Part shown: one piece after another, positions 36,778-46,288 of the stretch | Numbering within the stretch: the stretch's first letter is position 1 | Layout: each line of letters opens with the position of its first letter | Assembly: GCF_002080455.1 (NCBI RefSeq) | Contig: NZ_CP020555.1 | Location: 1,798,001 to 1,862,000, forward strand | DNA length: 64,000 bases | Reading direction: 5' to 3' | Origin: Streptomyces sp. Sge12 | Lineage (GTDB): Bacteria > Actinomycetota > Actinomycetes > Streptomycetales > Streptomycetaceae | Notes under the pieces: model-generated | Seen by the model: only the letters and a program-made list of their open reading frames with translations | What the model was told of the DNA's origin: nothing | Database searches by the model: none | Program-made: the position numbers and the translations under genes

Positions 36778-38241
36778 TCAGCCGACCCCGAGCCAGTGCT
36801 CGATCGGGTTCAGGGCGAAGAACACCAGGAAGATCCCGGTCAGCGCCCACATGAAGCCGCCGATCTCCCGGGCCTTGCCCTGAGCGATCTTGATGGCCAC
36901 GTACGAGATGACACCGGCGGCGACGCCGGCCGTGATCGAGTACGTGTACGGCATGATCACGACGGTCAGGAAGACCGGGATCGAGGTCGCACTGTCGGAC
37001 CAGTCCACGTGGCGGGCGTTCTGCATCATCATCGCGCCGATGACGACCAGCGCCGCGGAGGCGACCTCACCCGGGACGATCTGCGTGATCGGGGTGAAGA
37101 AGAGGCAGGCGGCGAAGAACAGGCCGGTGACGACGGAGGCGAGACCCGTGCGGGCACCCTCGCCGACGCCGGTCGCGGACTCGACGAAGACGGTCTGACC
37201 GGAGCCGCCCGAGATGCCACCGATGGCACCACCGGCGCCGTCGATGAAGAGCGCCTTGGACAGGCCCGGCATGCGGCCCTTGTCGTCGGCCAGCTTGGCC
37301 TCGGTGCCGACACCGATGATGGTGGCCATGGCGTCGAAGAAGCCGGCGAGCACCAGGGTGAAGACGATCATGCCGACCGTCATGTAGCCGACGTCGCCCC
37401 AGCCGCCGAAGGAGACGTCGCCGAAGAGCGAGAAGTCCGGCTTCGAGATCGCGGAGCCGCTGAGCTCCGGCGGGCCGCTCTTCCAGGCCTTCGGGTCGAT
37501 GTCGACGATGGCGTTGAGGATCGCGGCCAGGACGGTGCCGCCGACGATGCCGATCAGGATGGCGCCGGGCACCTTGCGGGCCTGGAGCATGAAGATGGCG
37601 ATCAGGGTGATGCAGAAGAGCATGACGGGCCAGCCGGACAGCTCACCGACCGCACCGAGCTGGACGGGGGGACCGAACTCCGGACCCCTGCCCACGAAAC
37701 CGGCCTTGACGAAGCCGATCAGGGCGACGAAGAGGCCGATGCCCATGGTGATCGCGTGCTTGAGCGCGAGAGGGATCGCGTTCATGATCATCTCGCGGAG
37801 GCCGGTGACGACCAGGAGACAGATCACGACGCCGTAGACCACACACATGCCCATGGCCTGCGGCCAGGTCATCTGGGGGGCCACCTGCGAGGCCAGCACG
37901 CCGGAGACGGAGAGGCCGGCGGCAAGGGCGAGCGGCACCTTGCCGACGAAGCCCATGAGAAGCGTGGTGACGGCCGCGGCGAACGCGGTGGCGGTGATGA
38001 TCGCCGAGGCGGCCATCGACGTACCGGCGACGTCCTTGCCCGAGAGGAGCAGGGGGTTGAGCAGAAGGATGTACGCCATCGCCATGAAGGTCGTGATACC
38101 GCCACGAACCTCATTGCCGATGTTGGAGCCTCTGTGCGTTATGTGAAAGTACCGGTCGAGCCAGGACCTGCCGGCGGGTGGCTGAGAGCCGTCGCCGGCC
38201 TCTTCCGCTGCGGTCTTGGGCTCTACTGACGATTGGGTCAT
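36778..38241 (-). CDS. NCS2-family purine permease (AzgA/PbuG-like)
   Basis: A 487-residue polytopic membrane protein. ITTFMAMAYILLLNPLLLSG, GFFDAMATIIGVGTEAKL and IGGISGGSGQTVFVESATGVGEGARTG type segments are those of AzgA-group adenine/guanine/hypoxanthine importers. About 12-14 transmembrane helices are visible. ATG 38241 follows GGGAG. The location between xdhC and the xanthine dehydrogenase operon indicates uptake of purines for catabolism or salvage. Confidence 0.92.
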   Translation of the reverse strand: MTQSSVEPKTAAEEAGDGSQPPAGRSWLDRYFHITHRGSNIGNEVRGGITTFMAMAYILLLNPLLLSGKDVAGTSMAASAIITATAFAAAVTTLLMGFVGKVPLALAAGLSVSGVLASQVAPQMTWPQAMGMCVVYGVVICLLVVTGLREMIMNAIPLALKHAITMGIGLFVALIGFVKAGFVGRGPEFGPPVQLGAVGELSGWPVMLFCITLIAIFMLQARKVPGAILIGIVGGTVLAAILNAIVDIDPKAWKSGPPELSGSAISKPDFSLFGDVSFGGWGDVGYMTVGMIVFTLVLAGFFDAMATIIGVGTEAKLADDKGRMPGLSKALFIDGAGGAIGGISGGSGQTVFVESATGVGEGARTGLASVVTGLFFAACLFFTPITQIVPGEVASAALVVIGAMMMQNARHVDWSDSATSIPVFLTVVIMPYTYSITAGVAAGVISYVAIKIAQGKAREIGGFMWALTGIFLVFFALNPIEHWLGVG

Positions 38242-38562
38242 GGTGCCTAACTCCCAAGGTTCAAAGGGGCACCCGCTTGGAGATTGGAGATGCGGGATTT
38301 GGGATGCTGCGTTTGGCTGCACGACCCGGGGTGACGGCCCGAGGCGACGCGAATGTGCACTGCGTGTACTGCGGGTAGTGCGGGGGTGACCGCTGGTACT
38401 ACGGGGGTTCTTGCAGGGGTACTGCCGGGTGAAGGGACCGCGAGCGGTGCGGTGCTTCGTTGGTCCTCCGGACGGTGCGACGTGAAGTGTGACGTTCCCA
38501 TGCGCACCGCCCGGAGAGTCTGAGGAGGTCCGGGGGCCTCTCGGCCCCCGGACCACGCCGTC
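38242..38562. other. Intergenic region upstream of purine permease
   Basis: 321 bp between the permease start and the xanthine dehydrogenase stop. It holds the operon terminator at 38527-38554 and a stretch of about 270 bp of lower GC that is presumably the permease leader and promoter. No coding frame or clear riboswitch was recognised, though the length would allow a structured leader. Confidence 0.6.
38527..38554 (-). terminator. Terminator after xanthine dehydrogenase operon
   Basis: A perfect 12-bp stem (ggtccgggggcc / ggcccccggacc, loop tctc) lies 8 bp beyond the operon stop. Confidence 0.82.
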
Positions 38563-40965
38563 CTAGAGGGTCCCGGTGAGGGCTTCCGGACGGATCGGCG
38601 TCTTGTTGATCTCCAGACCCGTCGCCTGCCGGATCGCCGCGATGACGGCCGGGGTGGACGAGAGGGTCGGGGCCTCGCCCATACCGCGCAGGCCGTAGGG
38701 GGCCTTCGGGTCGGCGAGCTCCAGGACGTCGACCGGAATGGTCGGGGTGTCGAGGATGGTCGGGATCAGGTAGTCCGTGAAGGAGGGGTTGCGCACCTTC
38801 GCGGTCTTCGGGTCCACGATGATCTCCTCCATGATCGCGACGCCGAGACCCTGGGTGGTACCACCCTGGATCTGGCCGACCACGGAAAGCATGTTGAGGG
38901 CCTTGCCGACGTCCTGCGCGGTCGCCAGCTCGACGACCTTGACCAGGCCGAGCTCGGTGTCCACCTCGACGACCGCGCGGTGCGCGGCGAAGGTGTACTG
39001 GACGTGGCCGTTGCCCTGGCCGGTCCGCAGGTCGAAGGCCTCGGTGGGCGCGTGACGGAACTCGAGCTCGAGGTCGATGGCCTCGTCCTCCAGGATGTCG
39101 GCGATGTCCGCGAGGACCTCGCCGCCGTCGGTGACGACCTTGCCGCCTTCGAGCAGCAGCTCGGCCGTCGCCCACGCGGGGTGGTACGAGCCGTTCTTGC
39201 GGCGGCCGATCTCCAGGAGGGCCTCGCGGACCGCCTCACAGGTGTTCTTCACGGCACCACCGGTCATGTACGTCTGCCGGGAGGCGGACGTGGAACCGGC
39301 GGAGCCGACCTGCGTGTCGGCCGGGTGGATGGTCACCTGCGTGACACCCAGCTCGGTACGGGCGATCTGCGTGTGGACGGTGATACCGCCCTGGCCGACC
39401 TCCGCCATGGCCGTGTGGACCATCGCGACGGGCTCGCCGTTGATGACCTCGAGCCGCACGCGGGCGGTCGAGTAGTCGTCGAAGCCCTCCGAGAAGCCGA
39501 CGTTCTTGATGCCGACCGCGTAGCCGACGCCGCGGACGACGCCCTCGCCGTGGGTGGTGTTCGACAGACCGCCGGGCAGCGCGCGGACGTCCGCGTTCTC
39601 GCCGGCGCTCTCCCACTGGCGCTCCGGAGGCATCGGGCGGGCCTTGACGCGGCGCAGCAGCTCGGCGACGGGCGCCGGGGCGTCCACGACCTGGCCGGTC
39701 GGCATGACCGTGCCCATCTCCATGGCGTTCAGCTGGCGGAACTCGACCGGGTCCATGCCCAGCTTCGCCGCGAGCTTGTCCATCTGGGCCTCGTAGGCGA
39801 AGCAGGCCTGGACGGCGCCGAAGCCGCGCATCGCGCCACAGGGCGGGTTGTTCGTGTAGAGCGCGATCGCCTCGATGTCCACGTCCTCCAGGACGTAGGG
39901 ACCCACCGAGAGGGAGGAGGCGTTGCCCACGACCGCCGGGGAGGCGGACGCGTACGCGCCACCGTCCAGGACGATCTTGCACTTCATGTGCGTGAGCTTG
40001 CCGTCCTTGGTGGCGCCGTGCTCGTAGTAGAGCTTCGCCGGGTGGCGGTGCACGTGGCCGAAGAAGGACTCGAACCGGTTGTAGACGATCTTGACCGGCT
40101 TGTTCGTGGCCAGGGCCAGGAGGCAGGCGTGGATCTGCATCGAGATGTCCTCGCGGCCGCCGAAGGCACCGCCGACGCCCGAGAGCGTCATACGGACCTT
40201 CTCCGGGGGCAGGCCCAGGACCGGGGCGATCTGCTGGAGGTCCGAGTGCAGCCACTGGGTGGCGACGTACAGCTCGACACCGCCGTCCTCGGACGGTACG
40301 GCCAGGCCGGACTCCGGGCCGAGGAAGGCCTGGTCCTGCATGCCGAAGGTGTACTCGCCCTCGACGATGACGTCGGCGCGCTTGCGGGCCTCCTCCACGT
40401 TGCCGCGGATGATCGGCTGGCGGTGCACGATGTTCGGGTGCGGGACGTGACCGATGTGGTGGTCGTCGCGGCCCTCGTGGATCAGCGGCGCGTCGGGGGC
40501 GAGGGCGGAGGCCTCGTCGGTGACGAGCGGCAGCTCGCGGTAGTCGATCTTGATCTTGGCCGCCGCGCGGCGGGCGGTCTCCGGGTGGTCGGCGGCCACG
40601 AGGGCGACCGGCTCACCGTGGTGCCGTACCCGGCCGTTGGCGAGGACCGGGGTGTCCTGGATCTCCAGGCCGTAGTTCTTCATCTCGGCCGGCAGGTCGT
40701 CGTACGTCAGCACCGAGTACACGCCGGGCATGGCGAGCGCCTCGGAGATGTCGATGGAGACGATCTCGGCGTGGGCGACGGTGCTGCGCAGCGTCTGGCC
40801 CCACAGCATGTCCTCGTGCCACATGTCCGAGGAGTACGCGAACTCGCCGGTGACCTTGAGGGTGCCGTCCGGACGGAGGATGGACTCGCCGATGCCGCCC
40901 TTGTTGTGCTTCTGGGTGACGTTCGTCGGCGTACCGGCGGGCACGGTGCGGGTGTTCTGAGCCAT
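38563..40965 (-). CDS. xanthine dehydrogenase-type molybdopterin-binding subunit
   Basis: An 800-residue large subunit of a molybdenum hydroxylase. FKSGGIGES-like start (HNKGGIGESILRPDGTLKVTG), LGPESGLAVPSEDGG, GVGGAFGGREDISMQ, NNPPCGAMRGFGAVQACFAYE, AEVGQGGITVHTQIA and YGLRGMGEAP (the terminal Glu motif that binds substrate) identify the family. It probably oxidises hypoxanthine and xanthine to urate, as inferred from the PucR, NCS2 and XdhC neighbours. It starts 2 nt after the iron-sulfur subunit stop and is the last gene of a three-gene operon. Confidence 0.94.
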   Translation of the reverse strand: MAQNTRTVPAGTPTNVTQKHNKGGIGESILRPDGTLKVTGEFAYSSDMWHEDMLWGQTLRSTVAHAEIVSIDISEALAMPGVYSVLTYDDLPAEMKNYGLEIQDTPVLANGRVRHHGEPVALVAADHPETARRAAAKIKIDYRELPLVTDEASALAPDAPLIHEGRDDHHIGHVPHPNIVHRQPIIRGNVEEARKRADVIVEGEYTFGMQDQAFLGPESGLAVPSEDGGVELYVATQWLHSDLQQIAPVLGLPPEKVRMTLSGVGGAFGGREDISMQIHACLLALATNKPVKIVYNRFESFFGHVHRHPAKLYYEHGATKDGKLTHMKCKIVLDGGAYASASPAVVGNASSLSVGPYVLEDVDIEAIALYTNNPPCGAMRGFGAVQACFAYEAQMDKLAAKLGMDPVEFRQLNAMEMGTVMPTGQVVDAPAPVAELLRRVKARPMPPERQWESAGENADVRALPGGLSNTTHGEGVVRGVGYAVGIKNVGFSEGFDDYSTARVRLEVINGEPVAMVHTAMAEVGQGGITVHTQIARTELGVTQVTIHPADTQVGSAGSTSASRQTYMTGGAVKNTCEAVREALLEIGRRKNGSYHPAWATAELLLEGGKVVTDGGEVLADIADILEDEAIDLELEFRHAPTEAFDLRTGQGNGHVQYTFAAHRAVVEVDTELGLVKVVELATAQDVGKALNMLSVVGQIQGGTTQGLGVAIMEEIIVDPKTAKVRNPSFTDYLIPTILDTPTIPVDVLELADPKAPYGLRGMGEAPTLSSTPAVIAAIRQATGLEINKTPIRPEALTGTL

Positions 40966-40967
40966 GG

Positions 40968-41573
40968 TCAGACCGCCTCTGACTGACGGGCGGCCGCGAG
41001 GCGGACCGCGTCGAGGATCTTCTCGTAGCCCGTGCAGCGGCAGAGGTTGCCGGACAGGGCCTCACGGATGTCCTGGTCGGACGGGGAGGAGTTCTCCTCC
41101 AGCAGGGCGTCCGCCTGGATGAGCAGACCCGGGGTGCAGAAACCGCACTGCACGGCGCCGGCGTCGATGAACGCCTGCTGGATGTTGGAGAGCTCCACGC
41201 CCTCACCGGTCTGCGAGTCGCCCGGCTTGGCCTGCCACTGCTTGGCCGCGTCCAGGGACACGCCCTTGCTGCCGCAGCCGCCGCCGGTGCCGCAGGCACC
41301 GCCGTGGCCGTGCTCCTCGCGCTGCTTGGAGAACTCCGCCAGACCCTCGACGGTCACGACGTCGCGACCCTCGACCTGGCCGGCGGCCACCAGACAGGAG
41401 CAGACCGGCACGCCGTCGAGGCGGACGGTGCAGGAACCGCACTCGCCCTGCTCACAGGCGTTCTTGGAACCCGGCAGGCCCAGGCGCTCGCGCAGGACGT
41501 AGAGGAGGGACTCGCCCTCCCACACGTCGTCGGCTTCCTGCTGACGGCCGTTGACAGTGAAATTGACGCGCAT
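40968..41573 (-). CDS. xanthine dehydrogenase-type 2Fe-2S subunit with cysteine-containing insert
   Basis: A 201-residue small subunit carrying two 2Fe-2S clusters. The plant-type ferredoxin cluster uses C40, C45, C48 and C60 (ACEQGECGSC); the helical C-terminal cluster uses C143, C146, C178 and C180 (CGFC, CRC). Usual length is about 150-175. The extra residues form an insert at about 84-128 between the domains with HGHGGACGTGGGCGS, including C94 and C100, which could bind metal. It passes electrons from the Mo to the FAD subunit. ATG 41573 lies 2 nt after the FAD subunit stop. Confidence 0.93.
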   Translation of the reverse strand: MRVNFTVNGRQQEADDVWEGESLLYVLRERLGLPGSKNACEQGECGSCTVRLDGVPVCSCLVAAGQVEGRDVVTVEGLAEFSKQREEHGHGGACGTGGGCGSKGVSLDAAKQWQAKPGDSQTGEGVELSNIQQAFIDAGAVQCGFCTPGLLIQADALLEENSSPSDQDIREALSGNLCRCTGYEKILDAVRLAAARQSEAV

Positions 41574-41575
41574 GA

Positions 41576-42472
41576 TTACGCAGCCCCTTCAAGCGAGCGG
41601 CCGTTGCCGGTTCCGCGGTACTGCTCCCAGGTCCAGACGAGCTGGCGGCGAGCCATGATGCCGACCGCGTGACGGCGGTACTTCGCCGTGCCGCGGACGT
41701 CGTCGATCGGGTTGGCCGCGCCGGAGGCGAGGTCACCGAACTGCTTGGCGATCGACGGGGTGATGACCTTGCCGGACTCCCAGAAGCCGCCCTCTTCGAG
41801 AGCGGCGTTCAGGAACTCCTCGGCGGCCTTCGCACGGATCGGGGTCGGCGCGGCCGAACCGATGCCGGTGCGGACCGTCCGGGTCTCGGGGTGCAGCGCC
41901 AGACCGAACGCGCACACCGCGATGACCATCGCGTTGCGGGAGCCGACCTTGGAGTACTGCTGCGGACCGTCCGCCTTCTTCACGTGCACGGTCTTGATGA
42001 GCTCGTCGGCGGCGAGCGCGTTGCGCTTGACGCCGGTGTAGAACTCGTCGATCGGGATGAGGCGCGAGCCGCGTACGGACTCCACCTCGACCTCGGCGCC
42101 CGCCGCGAGCAGCGCGGGGTGGGAGTCGCCGGCCGGCGAGGCGCAACCGAGGTTGCCGCCGACGCCGCCGCGGTTGCGGATCTGCGGGGACGCGACCGTG
42201 TGCGAGGCGAGCGCGAGACCCGGAAGCTCCGTACGGAGGTTCTCCATGATCTGCGTGTACGGGACGGAGGCGCCCAGACGAACCACGTCCTCGCCGACCT
42301 CCCACTCCCGCAGCAGACCGATGCGGTTCAGGTCCAGGAGGTACTCCGGCCGACGGTGGTCGAAGTTGATCTCGACCATCACGTCGGTGCCACCCGCAAT
42401 CGGCACAGCTGAGGGGTACTCGGCCTTAGCGGCGAGTGCCTCCTCCCAGCTGGCGGGGCGAAGGAAGTCCAT
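41576..42472 (-). CDS. xanthine dehydrogenase-type FAD-binding subunit
   Basis: A 298-residue medium subunit of the molybdopterin dehydrogenase FAD-binding family. VPIAGGTDVMVEINF and SPQIRNRGGVGGNLGCASPAGD are the two FAD-contact motifs; the CO-dehydrogenase-type C-terminal domain follows. It passes electrons to NAD+ in xanthine dehydrogenases. It is the first gene of the FAD / 2Fe-2S / Mo operon and diverges from the PucR-family regulator, which probably controls it. Confidence 0.94.
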   Translation of the reverse strand: MDFLRPASWEEALAAKAEYPSAVPIAGGTDVMVEINFDHRRPEYLLDLNRIGLLREWEVGEDVVRLGASVPYTQIMENLRTELPGLALASHTVASPQIRNRGGVGGNLGCASPAGDSHPALLAAGAEVEVESVRGSRLIPIDEFYTGVKRNALAADELIKTVHVKKADGPQQYSKVGSRNAMVIAVCAFGLALHPETRTVRTGIGSAAPTPIRAKAAEEFLNAALEEGGFWESGKVITPSIAKQFGDLASGAANPIDDVRGTAKYRRHAVGIMARRQLVWTWEQYRGTGNGRSLEGAA

Positions 42473-42726
42473 GAGCGGCTCTCTTCTTCTTCATCGTGTC
42501 GTTTACTTCAAGCCAGGAGGCCCAAGAGCCCTCGACTGGTCGTTCACGTGCTGTTAACGCGGTGTGGACCCAGTACACAAGCCGCCCGTCCCCCGGGTGC
42601 AGTCACCGAAACCATGAAGGAGTTGGCTGACGGCCTCCCTCGTCTTGTAGATTCGTATGAAAGGCGGGATGCGACGACCTGCCCGATTTCCAACGGCAAC
42701 ATTCGAGACAGATCGGCGGCGACATC

Positions 42727-44406
42727 ATGCGGCTGCGCGCACTGCTGGAAACCGAGGCGCTGGGGCTGCGGCTGCTCGGCGGCGAGGGTGAACTCGACCG
42801 GACGGTCCGCGGGGTCATGACGACCGACCTGCGCGATCCCAGCCGGTACCTGTCGGGGGGCGAGCTGGTCCTTACCGGCCTGGCCTGGAGACGAAATTCA
42901 GCCGACTCCGAGCCATTCGTACGAATCCTGGCGAGTGCGGGCGTCGCCGGGCTGGCGGCGGGCGAGGCGGAGCTGGGCGCGATCCCCGACGATCTCGTTT
43001 CGGCCTGCGTGCGCAACCGGCTGCCGCTGTTCGCCGTGAACGAGGACGTTGCATTCGCCACCATCACGGAGTACGTCGTACGGCAGGTCTCCGGCGAGCG
43101 CGCCGGGGACCTGGCGGCCGTCGTGGACCGGCACCGCCGGCTGATGACCTCGGGTCCGGCCGGCGGCGGCCCCGACGTGGTGCTCGATCTGCTCACCACC
43201 GACCTCGATCTCCGGGCCTGGGTGCTGTCCCCCACCGGCCGGCAGATCGCCGGGGCGGGCGAGCCGCTGGCGCCGGGCGTGTGCGCAGCACTGGCGAGCG
43301 AGCACCTTGCGGCGGTCCGGACGGGCCGCAGGGGGCCGCATCGGATCTCCATCCAGGGTATTACCTACTCGCTCTTCCCGATCAGGGGACACGGCCGTGG
43401 CGCGGCCGGTCCGGCCGCCCGGGACGTGCGCGAGACGGTGCTCTCGGACTGGCTGCTGGCCGTCGAGGCGGACGCCGGCGACTGGCCCGCCGAGCGCCTG
43501 GACCTGCTCCAGGGCGTCACCCAGCTGATCGCCGTGGAGCGCGACCGGCGCGACGCGGCCCGCACGGTCCGCCGCCGCCTCGCACAGGAGGTCCTGGAGC
43601 TGGTCCAGACGGGTGCTCCGCCCGCCGAGATCGCCGCCCGCCTGCGGGTGGCGGCGCCGGTGCTGCTGCCGGGGCTGGGCGCGGCCCCGCACTGGCAGGT
43701 CGTCGTGGCCCGGGTGGACTGGGAGGGCGGGGAGATCCCCGGCGGCCCGGTGGCGCAGTCGCTGCTGGAGGAGATCCTCGTCGACCCGTCGGTCTCGGGG
43801 CCCGAGCCCTCGGACCGGATCGCCGTGGCCCACGCGGGTGACGAGGCCATCGCGCTGGTGCCGCTGCCCTCGCTGTCCGGGGACGCCGGGGAGGACAAGG
43901 GCCCGGACTCGGCCCTGCACGCCGACGAGCTGCTCGCGGCCGTACGGGACCCCCTGGCGGCCGGCCTGGCCGACGACGGCCGGCTCACGCTGGGCGTCAG
44001 CGCGGCCGTGCACTCCGCGGAGGGCCTGCGCGGGGCGCTGGAGGAGGCCCGGCACGCCCGCCGGGTGGCCGCGGCACGCCCCGGCCGGGTGTGCGCGGCG
44101 GGCCACCACGAGCTGGCCTCGCACGTGCTGCTGCTGCCGTTCGTCCCGGACGACGTCCGCCGCGCCTTCACCGCCCGGCTGCTGGACCCGCTGCGGGACT
44201 ACGACCGGCGCCACCGCGCGGAGCTCATCCCGACGCTGGAGGCCTTCCTGGACTGCGACGGTTCCTGGACCCGCTGCGCGACGCGCCTGCACCTGCACGT
44301 CAACACGCTGCGCTACCGGGTCGGGCGAATCGAGCAGTTGACGGCGCGCGACCTGTCCCGGCTGGAGGACAAGCTCGACTTCTTCCTCGCACTGCGGATG
44401 AGCTGA
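42727..44406 (+). CDS. PucR-family transcriptional regulator
   Basis: A 559-residue regulator with an N-terminal purine-catabolism PucR domain (about 1-120), a central GAF/GGDEF-like region, and the C-terminal helix-turn-helix FLDCDGSWTRCATRLHLHVN followed by TLRYRVGRIEQL. Members respond to purine breakdown products. ATG 42727 has only a weak site (GGCGGCG). It is transcribed away from the xanthine dehydrogenase operon over a 254-bp shared control region, supporting local control of purine catabolism. Confidence 0.92.
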   Translation: MRLRALLETEALGLRLLGGEGELDRTVRGVMTTDLRDPSRYLSGGELVLTGLAWRRNSADSEPFVRILASAGVAGLAAGEAELGAIPDDLVSACVRNRLPLFAVNEDVAFATITEYVVRQVSGERAGDLAAVVDRHRRLMTSGPAGGGPDVVLDLLTTDLDLRAWVLSPTGRQIAGAGEPLAPGVCAALASEHLAAVRTGRRGPHRISIQGITYSLFPIRGHGRGAAGPAARDVRETVLSDWLLAVEADAGDWPAERLDLLQGVTQLIAVERDRRDAARTVRRRLAQEVLELVQTGAPPAEIAARLRVAAPVLLPGLGAAPHWQVVVARVDWEGGEIPGGPVAQSLLEEILVDPSVSGPEPSDRIAVAHAGDEAIALVPLPSLSGDAGEDKGPDSALHADELLAAVRDPLAAGLADDGRLTLGVSAAVHSAEGLRGALEEARHARRVAAARPGRVCAAGHHELASHVLLLPFVPDDVRRAFTARLLDPLRDYDRRHRAELIPTLEAFLDCDGSWTRCATRLHLHVNTLRYRVGRIEQLTARDLSRLEDKLDFFLALRMS

Positions 44407-44412
44407 GGAGAT

Positions 44413-44448
44413 CCGCCCCGCGGCCGCAAGGGTTCGGCCACGGGGCGG
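44413..44448 (+). terminator. Hairpin terminator after PucR regulator
   Basis: A 13-bp stem with one mismatch (ccgccccgcggcc against ggccacggggcgg) and a 10-nt loop, 7 bp after the stop. Confidence 0.7.
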
Positions 44449-44572
44449 CTGATGATCCGTCCGGACTTTGTGAAAGAGTTCACCCAACCCCTTGGCCGAT
44501 GCCGCCGATCCGTGCTCTCATTTCGCCCCAGGGCTCAATGACGCGCTGCTTGGTTGCTTTGGGGAGGGCAAT

Positions 44573-45370
44573 GTGGCGGACACCGCCATGTCGGGTGCCG
44601 GAACAACCGGAGGGGACGACCCCCTTCAGCGGGCGATATGGCGGCTGCGCTCGCGCGGCTGTTGGACCGATGCTGCTGCGCTGCTGACGCCGCACGCCGG
44701 CAGGGCCGCCAGTGCCGCGGCGGCCGTGCAGCGGACCGCGCTGCTGGTGGAGCGGTGCCTGTTCACCGGTCAGGGCTGGGCCGAGGCCGAGGACGCGCTG
44801 CGGATCGCGGAGGCCATCGCCCAGGACGACGACGACCGCGGCGCGGCCGCGTGCGAACGGGGTCAGCTGGCGTACGCCGCGACCGTGCTCGGGGTACGCG
44901 ACCGGGCCGACGAGGCCCGCTCCGCGCTGGGCCGGGCGGCGGCCCTGCTGTCCCCGGAGTCCCGGACCCGCCCGCTGCTGGACTTCCGGCGCGGGCTCGT
45001 CGCGGAGCACCTGGCGGACGCCCCGCAGTCGGCCCGGCCGGCCTACCACCGGGCCCACGCGGGGGCCGAGGCGCACGGGGACACCCTGCTGCTGTCCTTC
45101 ACCTGGCGGCACCTGGCCGCGCTCGCCCTGCGGGACGGGGAGGTGGCCGAGGCCCGCAAGGGCTTCGCGGAATCCCTGCGCATCCGGGAGGACCTGGGCT
45201 TTCTGATCGGCACGGCGCCGGCGCTGGCCGCGCTGGCCGAGGCCGAACCGGAACCGGAGGCCACCCGGCTCCGCGCGGAGGCCCGCCGGCTGTTCCACCT
45301 GCTGGGCGGCATCCCCACCTGGCTGGCGGACCAGCTCCACCCAGCCGAATCCACCCCCGCGAGCGTCTGA
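44573..45370 (+). CDS. TPR-like helical-repeat protein, function unknown
   Basis: A 265-residue Ala-rich protein with repeated helical pairs (AEDALRIAEAIAQDDDDRGA, ADEARSALGRAAALLS, RPAYHRAHAGAEAHGDTLLL, AEARKGFAESLRIREDLGF) like degenerate tetratricopeptide repeats. GTG 44573 is chosen because GGAGG lies 5 nt upstream; ATG 44588 is an alternative. No signal peptide or membrane segment. It may mediate protein binding, but nothing in the sequence or neighbours shows its partner. Confidence 0.75.
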   Translation: MADTAMSGAGTTGGDDPLQRAIWRLRSRGCWTDAAALLTPHAGRAASAAAAVQRTALLVERCLFTGQGWAEAEDALRIAEAIAQDDDDRGAAACERGQLAYAATVLGVRDRADEARSALGRAAALLSPESRTRPLLDFRRGLVAEHLADAPQSARPAYHRAHAGAEAHGDTLLLSFTWRHLAALALRDGEVAEARKGFAESLRIREDLGFLIGTAPALAALAEAEPEPEATRLRAEARRLFHLLGGIPTWLADQLHPAESTPASV

Positions 45371-45390
45371 GGCGGAGCCCCGCCCCAATC

Positions 45391-45537
45391 CAGCCCCGCC
45401 GGCGCTCGAGGCGCGGGGCCAGGGGCGGGGCCCCGATCTTTCAGCCTCGCCGGCGTTTGAGGCGCGGGGCTCGGGGCGGGGTCCCGACCTTTCAGCCCCG
45501 CCGGCGCTTGAGGCGCGGGGCCCGGGGCGGGGCCCCG
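45391..45537. repeat. Three tandem copies of the GC-rich interspersed repeat
   Basis: Copies starting at 45391, 45442 and 45493 (period 51 bp) share cagccycgccggcgyttgag followed by a gcggggcccggggcggggcccc-type hairpin, and correspond to the copies at 24284 and 24335. They fill the gap between the convergent TPR-like and GntR genes and may act in termination. Confidence 0.85.
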
Positions 45538-45538
45538 G

Positions 45539-46204
45539 TCAGGCGGGCGAGCCCGCGAAGTGCTCCCGCACCAGCGATTCCACCACCGGCAGGTCCCGCG
45601 CGATCAGCGCTTCCAGCAGCGCCGAGTGCTCCGCCGCATCGGCGACGAGATCCGCCCGCCGCACCCGCGGAGCACCCGGCAGGGGCCACTGGGCGCGGCG
45701 GTGGAGCTCCTCCGCCACCTGCACCAGCTGGTCGTTGCCGGCCAGCCGCAGCACCGCCCGGTGGAAGTCCCGGTCGGCCTCCGCGTACCCCGGCAGGTCA
45801 CCGGCGGCCGCCGCCTCCGCCGTGGCGGCCGCGGCCGGGCGCAGCGCCTCCCAGGTGTCCGCGGGCACGGTACGGGCCAGCCGGAGCATCACGGGGACTT
45901 CGAGCAGCGCCCGGACCTCGGCCAGCTCGGCGAGCTCCCGCGGGGTGCGGGAGAGCACCCGGAACCCCCGGTTCGGGAGGCATTCCACCGCCCCCTCCAC
46001 CGCCAGCTGCTGCATCGCCTCGCGCACGGGGGTGGCGGAGACCCCGAAGCGCTCCCCCAGGGCCGGGCCGGAGTAGATCTCGCCGGGCACCAGCTCGCCG
46101 TCGACCAGGGCCGCGCGCAGCGCGTCGAGCACCTGACCGCGCACCGAATGGCGCAACACCTTCTGCCTTTGTGCCGGTACCCGGGGGTGGGCCGTTTCGT
46201 GCAC
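45539..46204 (-). CDS. GntR-family (FadR/FCD) transcriptional regulator
   Basis: A 221-residue regulator. The winged helix (ALRAALVDGELVPGEIYSGP, ERFGVSATPVREAMQQLAVE) is followed by an all-helical FCD ligand domain with candidate metal-binding residues (DRDFHRAVL and a later AEHSALLEAL). GTG 46204 has GGAGGA 6 nt upstream. It diverges from the iron-reductase-like gene. The effector is unknown. Confidence 0.9.
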   Translation of the reverse strand: MHETAHPRVPAQRQKVLRHSVRGQVLDALRAALVDGELVPGEIYSGPALGERFGVSATPVREAMQQLAVEGAVECLPNRGFRVLSRTPRELAELAEVRALLEVPVMLRLARTVPADTWEALRPAAAATAEAAAAGDLPGYAEADRDFHRAVLRLAGNDQLVQVAEELHRRAQWPLPGAPRVRRADLVADAAEHSALLEALIARDLPVVESLVREHFAGSPA

Positions 46205-46288
46205 GCGGTCCTCCTGCGGGTTTCGACGTCTCCTGAGAATAAGTGACGGCGTGCACGGGGAGGGGGTGCGGAGCGACCGGAGTCAGGT

